Source: Leishmania mexicana MHOM/GT/2001/U1103 | Taxonomy: Eukaryota; Euglenozoa; Kinetoplastea; Trypanosomatida; Trypanosomatidae | DNA: 64,000 bases | NCBI RefSeq assembly: GCF_000234665.1 | Contig: NC_018312.1 | Location: 801,791-865,790 of the forward strand | Direction of reading: 5' to 3' | Part shown: one piece after another, positions 41,568 to 51,687 of the stretch | Numbering within the stretch: the first letter of the stretch is position 1 | Layout: every line of letters begins with the position of its first letter | Made by a program: the position numbers and the translations under genes | The notes under the pieces: generated by a model | Told to the model about the DNA's origin: nothing | What the model saw: only the letters and a program-made list of their open reading frames with translations | Database searches by the model: none

Positions 41568-42743
41568 ATGTCTTGCGAGCGCATCCGCCCAAAAGACTTC
41601 CACAGTCCTGCCGCTAACCAGTACACGCTGAACTGCCTGGACGAGTTGGCACGCAGTCCTACGTTCAAATCCTATGTGCGCCACGTAGAATACAAGGAGC
41701 GGTTTTACCTCACATGGTTCCTCGCCCCCTTCACCCTATTCGGCATTCTCTACTATCACCTCAAGATGTTCGGCGAAGAGGGCATTTCCCTCTTCATGGC
41801 CTCGTCGACGAGTTCATCTGTCTCGCTTCCGGCACCGCCTGCTGGAATGGTGTGTGCTACGGTGATCTTGCTACTGTTCGCCGTTCCGTGTATCGTGATC
41901 GCGCCTTTTGTCGGCTTCTTTGAGGAGCCGCGCCGTTGGCAGTCCCTCATCACACTCGCCTTTCTCACGCTTGTGAACGTCGCCGTTGTCTCCTTTGGTG
42001 GCAACCCTTTGCATTATCCGCCGTTTGTGACGACTTTGCCTCCTGTGACGGAACTGATTATCTCATGGAACCCTGTAGATGTTGCTGTCGTCCTTCTCCG
42101 TGACATCTTTGTCCGCCGCGCCTTGTGCTTGCAGGGCTTTCTTCTAGCCGGCTACACCGTTGCTTTTTGGCGAAGCCGCTTCTGGGGTCGCGTGTGGCAT
42201 CCTCCGCTGCCCTTGGTGACGGTTCCGATCGCCGTCGGTCTTTCAGGGATTGGGTGGTGGGTGGTAGTGCAGAAGGGTGTGCCGTTGTTTTTCACAGCGA
42301 GTGGCTGCCCCACTCTTGTGGCGGAGGCACTGCATTGGTCTGCCGTGAAGTCCGATCCTGCCGGCGCCGCAAGCTTGTGCTTTACAGTGGCCAAAGAAAT
42401 CTACCGGCAAGTCGTAAGGGACGCGGCCTCTCTGTGGCAGCAGCGCCAACTCCCCATGGTGCTGCAGAACCCCTCTTCGTGCATGTCACTCTATCTTGCC
42501 GCGGCGTCGATGGCGCTCGTCCACGTCTTCGTCCTCCTCCTAAAGCCTGTGGCGGACTTTGTGTTGGGGGGTTTCTTCTTTGTTCTTCCGACGGACCCGA
42601 CACTGTGGTGCCTCACGCTGATCGGAACAATCGGTGGTGCCGTCACCTTGTGGCGCATGAATGATGGGTTCGTATACACCCCTCACATCGCCGGTCTTTG
42701 CGCAGTTGCCTTTTCGCTTTTACTGAACGGCTTTTTTGCCTAA
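41568..42743 (+). CDS. Unknown multi-pass membrane protein
   Basis: 391 residues from the ATG at 41568 (three earlier codons start with TTG). The N-terminal 40 residues are hydrophilic (CERIRPKDFHSPAANQYTLN). They are followed by about eight hydrophobic segments, near 46-66, 90-114, 122-143, 183-198, 212-238, 302-338 (long, perhaps two) and 344-390. A charged re-entrant region with several Trp residues (WRSRFWGRVWHPP) lies near 200-212. I do not recognise a transporter signature. The polar start and dense membrane part suggest an ER or mitochondrial membrane protein, but location cannot be read from the sequence. Same strand and style as its neighbours. Confidence 0.78.
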   Translation: MSCERIRPKDFHSPAANQYTLNCLDELARSPTFKSYVRHVEYKERFYLTWFLAPFTLFGILYYHLKMFGEEGISLFMASSTSSSVSLPAPPAGMVCATVILLLFAVPCIVIAPFVGFFEEPRRWQSLITLAFLTLVNVAVVSFGGNPLHYPPFVTTLPPVTELIISWNPVDVAVVLLRDIFVRRALCLQGFLLAGYTVAFWRSRFWGRVWHPPLPLVTVPIAVGLSGIGWWVVVQKGVPLFFTASGCPTLVAEALHWSAVKSDPAGAASLCFTVAKEIYRQVVRDAASLWQQRQLPMVLQNPSSCMSLYLAAASMALVHVFVLLLKPVADFVLGGFFFVLPTDPTLWCLTLIGTIGGAVTLWRMNDGFVYTPHIAGLCAVAFSLLLNGFFA

Positions 42744-44058
42744 GGCCGGGTGGTGGTGGTGGGGGAGGGGTGCGCGAGAGCCTCTCCTGGTGCTACACAT
42801 GAAGTGAGAGAGACAGAATATGAAAGGATTCTGGGTGGTAGCGGTCACAGGAAGATGGGGAGGGATGGAGGAGGGGGAGGGGGGGGGGCAGCAGGACTGC
42901 TCGTTTTGCATTGGCGCGTGGTTGTCTGACGTGCTTATACAGTGCGCGTACGGTGACTCCTTCGCCCTCGCCTTTCCGCTCTCTTGACTTTCCCTCCCTC
43001 CATAGCACATGCCCTCCACTTGCCCCTCCCCCTCTGTTCCTCCTGTGTCATGGGCAACAGGAGGATCTGGAGAGAGGCGGCAGACCAGAGGAAGACAGAC
43101 ATCGAATACGTGTGCATGCATGCATGTGCGTGCGTTGGCGTACGCATACGTCTCCACGCTTCACATTGAGAGGCGCTCCACGGCAGTAACAACATGAAGG
43201 TGAGATGATGGACAGAGAGCACGTGAATCAGGTCTTTCTCTTTCTCCAGACTCCGACCAGCCAGTCACTAACGAAATCTCAAGAGAAAAAAAGGCAACCA
43301 ACGAATACAGAATACGCGCAGACCTGTGAGAGGGGTCGTTGCATGCAAATGGGCGGCAGCGGGTAGAAGGATGGAGGAGGAGGAGAGGGGGTGGGGGACA
43401 CGTCATCTCAGTGGCCGGCAAATCGTACTCCCCCTGTTCTTTCCTACGGTCTCTCTCTCCCTGTGCGTGTGCGCTTGTATGTGTGAAGGCCACCACACGG
43501 CATCGTCACTGCATACGCCATTGTCTAAGATCACTCTGCGTGTGCTGCACGGAGCGAGTGCCACGCCGATTCCGCATCTCCCCGGGCTTCCACGTATTAC
43601 TCCCTCGGTGGTTTTCCGTTTACATGTACATATATATGTATATTTGTTAGAGGCACACATGCTTCTTCAATGCACATGAATCGACTGTCTCTTCCTTGCT
43701 TTGTCTTTTGCCACCATTCTCTTCTCTCCGTGCGGCTTCCGACGGCGCAGCGGCGGTGGACATCCCACCCACCCACACCAACTCGCGCGCACTTTTGAAC
43801 CGCGGAGACGCACGCTTACAGGCAGAAACCTTTCTCTGGAAGTCAGCGAGCAGACGACAAAGCTAATAGGAGAGATAAAAAGCGGCACAACCGCAACCAG
43901 AGGCCAAGGAGCGAAGGGAGGTCTTCTGCTCGCACAAAAGCGTGCAGGCAGTCAGACAGGCAACTGTGCGTGTTCTCACCGCCACTTCCTTCGTTCGGGC
44001 CTCAACCTTCTTGGCGAATTCGTAAAAAAAGACCACTTTTCATTCACCATCGCGCTCA
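42744..44058 (+). other. Intergenic region with G-rich tract
   Basis: Probable 3' UTR of the membrane protein and leader of the next gene. A G-rich run occurs at 42855-42894 with ten consecutive G, and a TA/TG-rich stretch at 43622-43646. No gene recognised. Confidence 0.45.
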
Positions 44059-45495
44059 ATGGACCGACTCGGTGCTGGCGCCGCCCTCGTGAGTGTCGGT
44101 AGTTCCACCGGTACCACGTGCCCGGCTGATGCAAAGTCTCTGAAGGCTGCAGCTGATGGTGACACCGCTAGCAGCTCACCCGACTCCCCTCCGGCAGCTG
44201 GGGAACTGCACCCTGGTGAAGAAGACGAAGCAAGTCTTGCCGACTCCTGCGACTCTGTGGGCAGGGGGGCGGACGACGACGCAGTGAGGGGCGACAACGA
44301 AGGCGATACTGAGGCTGACGACACCGGGGCAGAGGAAGATGAACTGCACCCGGAAGAGGACAAGGGAGAAGGCGACGAGGATGCTGAGGACGTGGTGAAA
44401 GACGTGGAGTATGCGGAGGAAGAGTACGAGTACGAGCCTGCCGACGCCGCCGCGGACGCATCTGCCACCACCACCTCCTCATCCAAGCCCCTCATGATCA
44501 CCATAGGCACTCGTCAGTACAAGGCCTCTGCTTTTGTGAAGAATCGGGGCTTCTCTTACGTGCCGGGAAAGCTCAAGTCCAACCCGAAGGCCACCTTTGA
44601 GCCCTGCACCACCAACGCTCCACACAGCATCCTCGACTGCCAGAAGCTCCACCTTAGCAACCGCGGCGTCCTCGTACGCGATCGGTTCATTCGACTGAAC
44701 ATGCTTGTTGACAACCCTGGCAAACAGGCACTCCTGCACCACCCGGGGAGGTCGCTGAAAATGCGCATCTGCCGCCGTGATGTGGAGCCGCAGAAGGGCG
44801 AGACCCACAACCCAGCCACCTGCTCCGACCTGCATCTTCTGCCCGACATTGTGTTTGTCGGCATTCCCGGACTGAGGACGGCCTACTTCGAGGCTGAGCT
44901 GCGCCATAACCTTGCCTTCAGAAAGCTGAAGGAGGAGGCGTGGGAGACGCAGTGCGGGACATGGTGCCGTGGAATGCGCTCGCACGTGGTCACCACGTGC
45001 CGGTTCCTGCACTACAACCGAGGCAACAACTACACCGAGAAGCCGACTCCGCCCCACCGGCCGTTGGCTGCCATTCCCGATCTCACGCCGAGTCGCCCTC
45101 CACAGGCGACGGACTCGAACAGACGCGGCCGCGGTCGTGGACACGGCGGCCGTGGTGTTCGCGGCCGCGGAAACTACCGCGGTCGTGGGCGTGGCAGTCG
45201 TGGGGCGGCAGCAATTTCGCTTCCGGCAGCCTTCGAGAGCGGTCACGTGGTACCATCTCAGGATAGCGTCCCACAAGTGAGCTCAATCACAACCAGGGCG
45301 AGTGGCGCTGCAATTCGTGTGAAGCCTCCCCACGATGCGTTAGCTGAGACAGATTGGATGACCGACACCAGGGACGAGGGCAGCCCGATTGACTACCGGA
45401 TTCTCAGCGTGCTGTTCGTGCTTCTAGGAGTTTTCGTTTTCCTACTCTCCGTGGCGCTGCGCCGGAAGAGTGATCTCGCATCGACAGCACCGTGA
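44059..45495 (+). CDS. Tail-anchored RGG-box protein with CCCH-like cysteine clusters
   Basis: 478 residues. Residues 50-130 are very acidic. The middle carries three clusters ending in C-x3-H: C183..C194-x3-H198, C238..C255-x3-H259, and C299-x3-C303-x10-C314-x3-H318; the last has full CCCH spacing of zinc-finger type. Residues 355-382 form an RGG/RGRG box, a common RNA-binding and arginine-methylation site. Residues 447-467 are a single hydrophobic helix followed by RRK and a short tail, with no N-terminal signal, so a tail anchor with the bulk in the cytosol is predicted. This would place an RNA-binding protein on the ER or outer mitochondrial membrane. That role is inferred; no named family is recognised. 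Confidence 0.82.
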   Translation: MDRLGAGAALVSVGSSTGTTCPADAKSLKAAADGDTASSSPDSPPAAGELHPGEEDEASLADSCDSVGRGADDDAVRGDNEGDTEADDTGAEEDELHPEEDKGEGDEDAEDVVKDVEYAEEEYEYEPADAAADASATTTSSSKPLMITIGTRQYKASAFVKNRGFSYVPGKLKSNPKATFEPCTTNAPHSILDCQKLHLSNRGVLVRDRFIRLNMLVDNPGKQALLHHPGRSLKMRICRRDVEPQKGETHNPATCSDLHLLPDIVFVGIPGLRTAYFEAELRHNLAFRKLKEEAWETQCGTWCRGMRSHVVTTCRFLHYNRGNNYTEKPTPPHRPLAAIPDLTPSRPPQATDSNRRGRGRGHGGRGVRGRGNYRGRGRGSRGAAAISLPAAFESGHVVPSQDSVPQVSSITTRASGAAIRVKPPHDALAETDWMTDTRDEGSPIDYRILSVLFVLLGVFVFLLSVALRRKSDLASTAP

Positions 45496-46806
45496 TGCAT
45501 GAGTGGTTGTGTGGGACTGGCTAGTGTCTTCCTAAGGTGCGCGCGCGCGTGTGTGGGGGGGGGGCGGAGGGCGCACGTGGCTGTGTGTGTGTGCAGCGGA
45601 TGGCACACGTCCGGACGTTTAAGATTCTTTTCGTGTGTCTAATTGTAACGGTCAAGGCAGGTGATGTTAGCGCAGGTGCCACGGCGCGTGTATGCGCAGA
45701 CATGCGAACACGCACGCTCATGCCCGCGCGTGCGCACAGGCGGTTCGGTGCTTCTGTTGTCGTGCTTCCGCGTAAGTCCAGCCCTTTACTGGCTGCACGT
45801 TCTTCTCTCTCTGGGCCATGCGAAGCAGCACCCTGCTGCTGACGAGGGGAGTAGCGGTGCGGCGCTGAGTCTGTATTCTTTTTTCTTTCTCTCTTGGCGA
45901 CCTTGGTTGTCTTTCTGCTGTCTGCGTGCGTGTCCGTACGCGTAGGCGATTGCTCTTTAAGCGCTTAATTGCAAGTAGGAGGGGGGAGGAATGTTGCTTG
46001 CCGAGTGGTTTCCATGGACACCGTTGCTCACAGCGCGGACCAATGCAGTGCTGGCGGGCGTGAAGAAAGAAAAACGGTGACCACATTGCCGCACGCCCAC
46101 TCTCGCCCAACCACCCCTTATTAACAAGTAAACCTTGCACAGCGAGAGGAAACCGCGACTCACCAAGATCAAACGTCCTTTGCAACGTGTCCGCCGACGT
46201 GTTCAAAGTCATTACTCACTCCTTGGAAGTGTGCCTTGCAAAGCGGACATGCAAGGACGGTAGAGAGGCGCCGACTCTGCAAGCCCTCACCGTCGTGCTC
46301 GTTTCGGTTTCTCCTGTTGTCCGGCTTTCCGAGCTGCGGGCGGCTCATGTGATGGTCGCGGTCGATAAATCGACCCACCCTGCCTCTTTGGCATCTCTCT
46401 TACCGCCCTGCGCACTCTTCCCGTCTCCCTCACCTTTCTTGTCGTGTGAATGCTGAACACACCCTGCATGGGTGGCGCGTCCACCACCACACTCACCTCT
46501 TTTATCCATCACTGTCCTTCGATCTGGCTTTATCTTTTCTCATTGCCGCTGCGGTTGCGGTGCCAAGTGCTTTGCCACTCCCCTTTGCTCACACACACTC
46601 GCACACAGGGTTAGCCCCTCCCCCATTCCCCCCCTCTACCCCCCCCTCTCCCCTTCCACGCCACTCCCTGTCAGCAGCCATTCTGTATTCCTTTAGCTTG
46701 CCTCTTTCGTTTAGCAGTATTTTCAACCCCTCTCCCCTCCCTTCCCCTCCCTGCTGGTACCCTCTTTCATTCGGTATTCTTCCGGACCCGTGTGCTGTGA
46801 CGTACC
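45496..46806 (+). other. Intergenic region before CPC
   Basis: The 3' UTR of the RGG protein and the CPC leader. The last 300 bases are strongly C/T-rich (46600-46770) and probably carry the polyadenylation and splice signals. No gene recognised. Confidence 0.5.
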
Positions 46807-47829
46807 ATGGCCTTCCGCACCAAGTCTGCGCTGTGCCTGGTGGCCGTGTTCGTCGTGCTGCTGGCCACCACGGTGAGCGCGCTCTATGCCAAGCCAAGTG
46901 ACATTCCGCTTCTCGGCAAGAGTTTTGTGGCAGAGACCAACTCAAAGGCGAAGGGTCAGTGGACCGCCTCGGCCGATAATGGCCATTTGGTCACCGGCAA
47001 GAGCCTCGAGGAGGTGCGCAAGCTGATGGGTGTGACCAGCATGAGCACCGAGGCTGTCCCGCCCCGCAACTTCTCCGTGGAGGAAATGCAGCAAGACCTG
47101 CCAGAGTCCTTCGACGCCAGCGAAAAGTGGCCCATGTGCGTGACGATCGGCGAGATTCGTGACCAATCGAACTGCGGCTCATGCTGGGCCATTGCCGCGG
47201 TGGAGGCTATGTCAGACCGCTACTGCACCATGTCTGGCATTCCGGACCGCCGCATATCGACCACCAACCTTCTTTCCTGCTGCTTCATATGCGGCTTTGG
47301 CTGCTACGGCGGCATTCCGGCGATGGCGTGGCTGTGGTGGGTGTGGGTTGGCGTAACGACGGAGCTCTGCCAGCCCTACCCCTTTGGCCCATGCAGCCAT
47401 CACGGGAACAGCAGCAAGTACCCGCCCTGCCCGAACACCATCTACAATACCCCCAAATGCAACACCACCTGTGACAACGTCGAGATGGAGCTGGTCAAGT
47501 ACAAGGGTGTCTCATCTTACTCCATCAAGGGCGAAAGGGAGCTCATGGTCGAGCTCATGAACAACGGCCCCCTGGAGGTAGCCATGCAGGTGTACGCCGA
47601 CTTCGTTGCCTACAAGAGTGGGGTGTACAAGCACGTCAGTGGTGATCATCTCGGCGGGCACGCCGTGAAGCTGGTCGGCTGGGGAGTCAAAGACGGCATC
47701 CCGTACTGGAAGATTGCGAACAGCTGGAACACCGACTGGGGTGACAAAGGCTACTTCCTGATCCAGCGCGGCAACGATGAGTGCGGCATTGAGAGCAGCG
47801 GCGTTGCTGGCAAACCCGGAGAGGAGTAA
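46807..47829 (+). CDS. CPC: Cathepsin B-like cysteine peptidase (CPC)
   Basis: 340 residues. An N-terminal signal peptide (about 1-26, hydrophobic LCLVAVFVVLLATTVSAL) is followed by a propeptide to about residue 97. The mature papain-fold domain starts near LPESFDASEKWP. Active-site residues are C126 in NCGSCWA, H285 in GGHAVKLVGWG and N305 in NSWNTDWG; Q120 forms the oxyanion hole. A cathepsin-B-type occluding loop region with many Cys and the pair HH (residues 198-199) is present, as expected for dipeptidyl carboxypeptidase activity. The C-terminus is short, unlike Leishmania CPB. The enzyme acts in lysosome-like compartments. Length and motifs match Leishmania CPC. N-glycosylation sites (for example NFS, NSS, NTT) are present. 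The start is set by the signal peptide. Confidence 0.97.
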   Translation: MAFRTKSALCLVAVFVVLLATTVSALYAKPSDIPLLGKSFVAETNSKAKGQWTASADNGHLVTGKSLEEVRKLMGVTSMSTEAVPPRNFSVEEMQQDLPESFDASEKWPMCVTIGEIRDQSNCGSCWAIAAVEAMSDRYCTMSGIPDRRISTTNLLSCCFICGFGCYGGIPAMAWLWWVWVGVTTELCQPYPFGPCSHHGNSSKYPPCPNTIYNTPKCNTTCDNVEMELVKYKGVSSYSIKGERELMVELMNNGPLEVAMQVYADFVAYKSGVYKHVSGDHLGGHAVKLVGWGVKDGIPYWKIANSWNTDWGDKGYFLIQRGNDECGIESSGVAGKPGEE

Positions 47830-49026
47830 CCATCGGCGCGATCCAGTCCCCTTCCGCAGGGCCCTTTTGCACACCGAAAATTGTCAAGGCATTTCCGCCT
47901 ACCCCCGCCTCTGTCTCTCGGCATGCACGTGTGGCTCCTGATGCTTTCTAACTGTGCTTGTTGCCTTCCTCCTCCTCCTTTTTTTTGCTTTCTGGTTTCG
48001 ACGTCTTTCTGTATCAGCATCAGCGGCTCTTCCCTCCCTCTCTCTTGTAGGCAAAGGCGAACCTCCCCCACCCCCTTTTTCTTCGTTGGCGTTCTCGTGT
48101 GTGTGTGCGTGCACGCGCGCGCGTGTATGTGTGTGTGTGTGTCGTCTTCTCCCTCTCTCCTTCCCCTCGGAGGTGGGGCACACACACACACACACTCAAC
48201 CCAAAGCGAAGTAAAACGGGAAAGGAGGTCGACGAACGAAAAAAAAAACAAAGAACTATGCTTCATAGACAAAACCGCGAGATGGAGACACGTCTACTTG
48301 TAGACGTACATGTATCTGTGTGTGTGCGCGCGTATCTGCGTTTTCATGGAGACGGACAACGGAGTGCACGAAGAAGAGTCACGAAAAAAAAAGGAAGAGG
48401 GACATTTGAGGGGTCTGCCCAGTTCATGGTCTTCCTCCCTCCGCCTCCTGCCGTTTCGTCCGTCATACCCATCATCACTACCGCTGCCCGCTCAGCTGTG
48501 CGCGCTTGTGCATCTACAAGCGCGCACACGTTACCCATCACAAACCCAGATATATATATATATATTCTTCTTTTTTGTAGTCTCGCATTTTTTTGTGCTT
48601 TATGTTTTGCTTTCTTTTCCCATCACCTTTTCGCTTATACCTTTTCTCGGCCCTCTTGCTCGGCTTTTCTTCTGATAGCTGAGCGAGAGATGATCCCACG
48701 AGTGCCTTATGGCGAGGCCCACACACACCTGCCCATTCAACTCCACACGCACACGGGGAGGTGGGGCTAGGTGTATGTTTGTGCTCGTGCTCGTGACACG
48801 TCGAGCAGCAGTCGCGATAGAGCTGAAAATAAGAGAGGGAGAGGGTGTGGCGAGTTCTGTGTGTGGGGGAGGAGGGGGGGGGGCGTGGCACGGAGAACGT
48901 GACGGAGTGGGCCGATACACACGCATACGCGTAGCCGAAGGAAAAGTCTTTGAGAGCCACGACTTGCTGGTGTCTTTTGTTCGATATATGTCTTTTTTTT
49001 CCTTCCTTTTTAGCGCTGTGCTCTCG

Positions 49027-49058
<32 letters not shown>

Positions 49059-51687
49059 CGAGCGTCTCTTTTTCTCTTCTCGGTGCAAACCTTTTCAGAC
49101 CTCCATAACGCAAGCCCCTCCCCCCCCCCCTCCCCTCCCCCCCGCCGTTGTTCCTGCTTGCACAGACCTACACAACGGCACAGGCTTGCTTACCTCTCAC
49201 CCTTTTTTTTTCTCGCCCCCACTTTTGTCACAGCGCCCGCTTTGCACGGAAGCCGCAGCTTATTTATTTTCCGTTTACTGTGATCAGTTTCACTTTCCGG
49301 TTTCATGTCCGTATCACAGTGCTTCTGACAATGGGGAACATCATGGCAAAAAGGCGTGTCGCAATGGTGGTGGGAGGTAGGGGAAGGGTGGGGAGGGGTC
49401 GCCCCCCTGTTACTCTTATTTTTTATCGTGCTTGAAATCTCTGCGGGTGGTGACGCGAGAAGTCCGAGGTCGCTTGCACGCTGCTGGGATTTTAGAGAGT
49501 GACAAGTGGCAGCCGTCGAGAAGACGCATCATGCTGGCTCCCGCGGGTCCAGGGACAGGACCGCGATGTGTGCGCTCTCATGATCCAACAACCCCACCCC
49601 CTCAGCTTGGATGACCTCTGGCGTCTATCCTCTCCTCTGCTCGCACAGCATGGCAGCTGCAATGCCCACACCCCTCTTGCTCCGTACAGTCTCTCCTCCC
49701 CTCTCCTCCCCTCTCTTTCTGCCGACGATACACCAGGTGAACAGAGCGAGTGTTTTGGCGCATCGCCTCACCCGTCACCACCCCGACAGAGACCGCCACC
49801 GTCAAGCATGTCAGGTGCACCGAGGTCCGGCAACAGGCGAATGCAAACGGCCTCTTGCACTGCGTGAGAGGTGCAGGGGCGGACTAGGCAGCAGAGGCAC
49901 TAAACGGGCCGAAGAAGATCCTGGCAGCCCCTCTCCGCGCCGAGGAGCAGCACCAGCCGCACGAGCCCTCAAAGAGCTCTGACGACAGGTCTACCCGGCG
50001 GGTGGCCCGGAGAGGGACAGGACAGGATAATGAGATGCTCACTGGGAGTGGTAACGTGCCACGCGGGAAGACGACACGCCGCGGAGCTGCATTTTCCCCT
50101 GCTAGAGTGCGCATGCTAACGCAACTCTGTTGCACGTGCACACAGACAGGCACTTTGCCGGGTTGATGGTCCCCGGTCACGTGTATACGATGCGCACGGC
50201 GAGAGTGCACCCAGCTGACACACTGTCTCCAGGAACGTTCAGGTGCAGAAGCGGAAAGACTGATCCCTCGTTATCAGACTCTGGTGGTGGGGGGATTCCC
50301 TCACTGCCACGCAGCTGTGCCAGACTGCGGTCCTCGGGCTAGAACACACGGAGGCGCTGACTATGGAGGGGGGGGGGTCATTTCGAGGCCGCAGTGCCAC
50401 AGAAGAAAGAAGCGTGCCGAACGAAACGTGGATAAGCGGGAATGTGTGCGAGTGCGGTGGATAGCGCGAGCGAGTCGCCGGGCGACGCACGACCAGCAGG
50501 AGGGAGCATATGTGTTCATTCTCTCGCCCCGTCCCAGCATGCGTGGGTGCGGAGGTGGCATGCAAAGGCGATCGGCGACTCTTCTTTGTTCTGATCCCCT
50601 TTCGATCCCGGAGCCGAAAAAATGAATAAATGAGAAACGGCACGCTCGAAAGAGCGCAGTAGCGGCGCGTACACACGCACATGTACGCTGCGCATCCACC
50701 TAAAGGGGAAACGAACGCCCCGCGCACGCGAGCATTTCACTCTCATGGCGTAGCCACGAGGTGTAGCAGAGAGGCGGCAGACGCCTGGTGACTATGCCTT
50801 GATTCTCCATATCTGTTCGCTCTTGGTGCAGAGGGCAAGGCGGACTGAGGTGAGGTTGCTGGCGAAAGGAGGTACTTCGGCCACCGAGATACTTCCCTGC
50901 GGTTGCGGGAATCATTGATGACGTCAGCATCTGTCTGCTCACTTTGCTCTCTCCACCCTTCCTCTCTCCCGACTGCTATCACCCTCGTGCCGTTTTTTTT
51001 TATGAATATCAACAGCATCAGCGTATTATCCTTGCGTGCGTCCACGTCCAACGTGGACGTGATCAACCAGAGAACGGGCAGAGCAGGGCAACGCAGCGAC
51101 GTTTGCCAGCTGCAGCAGTCGGCGGGGTCTCTTTGCTCATGATTCTTTTTCCTTTGGCGTAGCATTGTCGTCTCCAGCTCTGCTTCCACTCGCTCTACAG
51201 GCGTCATAGCACATCCATAGAGGCAGCTTCCTCCCTCCTCCGGACATCCGCACAGACTCCTTGACGCTGCCCCTGCAACGCAACTCCTTTCTTTTCGATC
51301 GAAAGAACGAGGTGCCGATACCGCAAGACGCCCAAGCCGAATTCATGCAAGACCGCGGGCGGGCCAAACGTCTCGCGGAAGACTTCATTCGAGGCGGACA
51401 CACGTACACCCACACACACACACACACACACGAACTCCCCTCTCCTAAAGTAAAGGACACCGTCTCCAACCAGCCAGCATAAGCGAGCGCCTCAGCGCAG
51501 TGCACACTGCAGACGTGCTCGCCTCCAGAGACACGCGTGCGTGCTGTGGCGTGTCCACACAGGCACACAGAACGGCTTTCTGCGCGGCAGCAGCAGAGGG
51601 ACGGTAAGGACGTTGACACGGCGTATCACCCGAGAAGGGGAATAACGCTAGCGGAAATTTGTCTTCGGTTTTGTGCTTTCAATCATC
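47830..51687 (+). other. Long gene-free region after CPC
   Basis: About 3.9 kb, the longest gene-free stretch of the rightward unit apart from the retroposon area. It holds (TG)/(CG)-type repeats (48095-48143), a CA repeat (48180-48196), a (TA) tract (48550-48563), (TC)/(TG) repeats (49021-49058), a nearly pure C tract (49111-49142) and a CA repeat (51408-51431). A possible diverged SIDER 5' signature lies at 49541-49640. Several long open frames are low complexity and lack supported starts. It probably contains the CPC 3' UTR and the next gene's leader. Confidence 0.45.
49541..49640 (+). mobile_element. Possible diverged SIDER 5' signature
   Basis: Words in the same order as in copy D (TCCAGGG, ACCG, GTGTG, CCCCACCCCC, GATGACCTCTGGCG versus GGCGACCTCTGGTG) suggest an old, diverged SIDER start. 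Similarity beyond the first 100 bp is not clear by eye, so the extent is unknown and chance is not excluded. Confidence 0.3.

Noticed and set aside
44040..44510. 156-codon minus frame with poly-Ser opposite the RGG protein
   Set aside because: Shadow of the acidic (GAC/GAG-rich) N-terminus of the plus gene.
48099..49380. Two 223-codon plus frames after CPC
   Set aside because: Made mostly of microsatellite translation (Cys/Val, His/Thr, Ser/Leu runs); no ATG in context and no domain.
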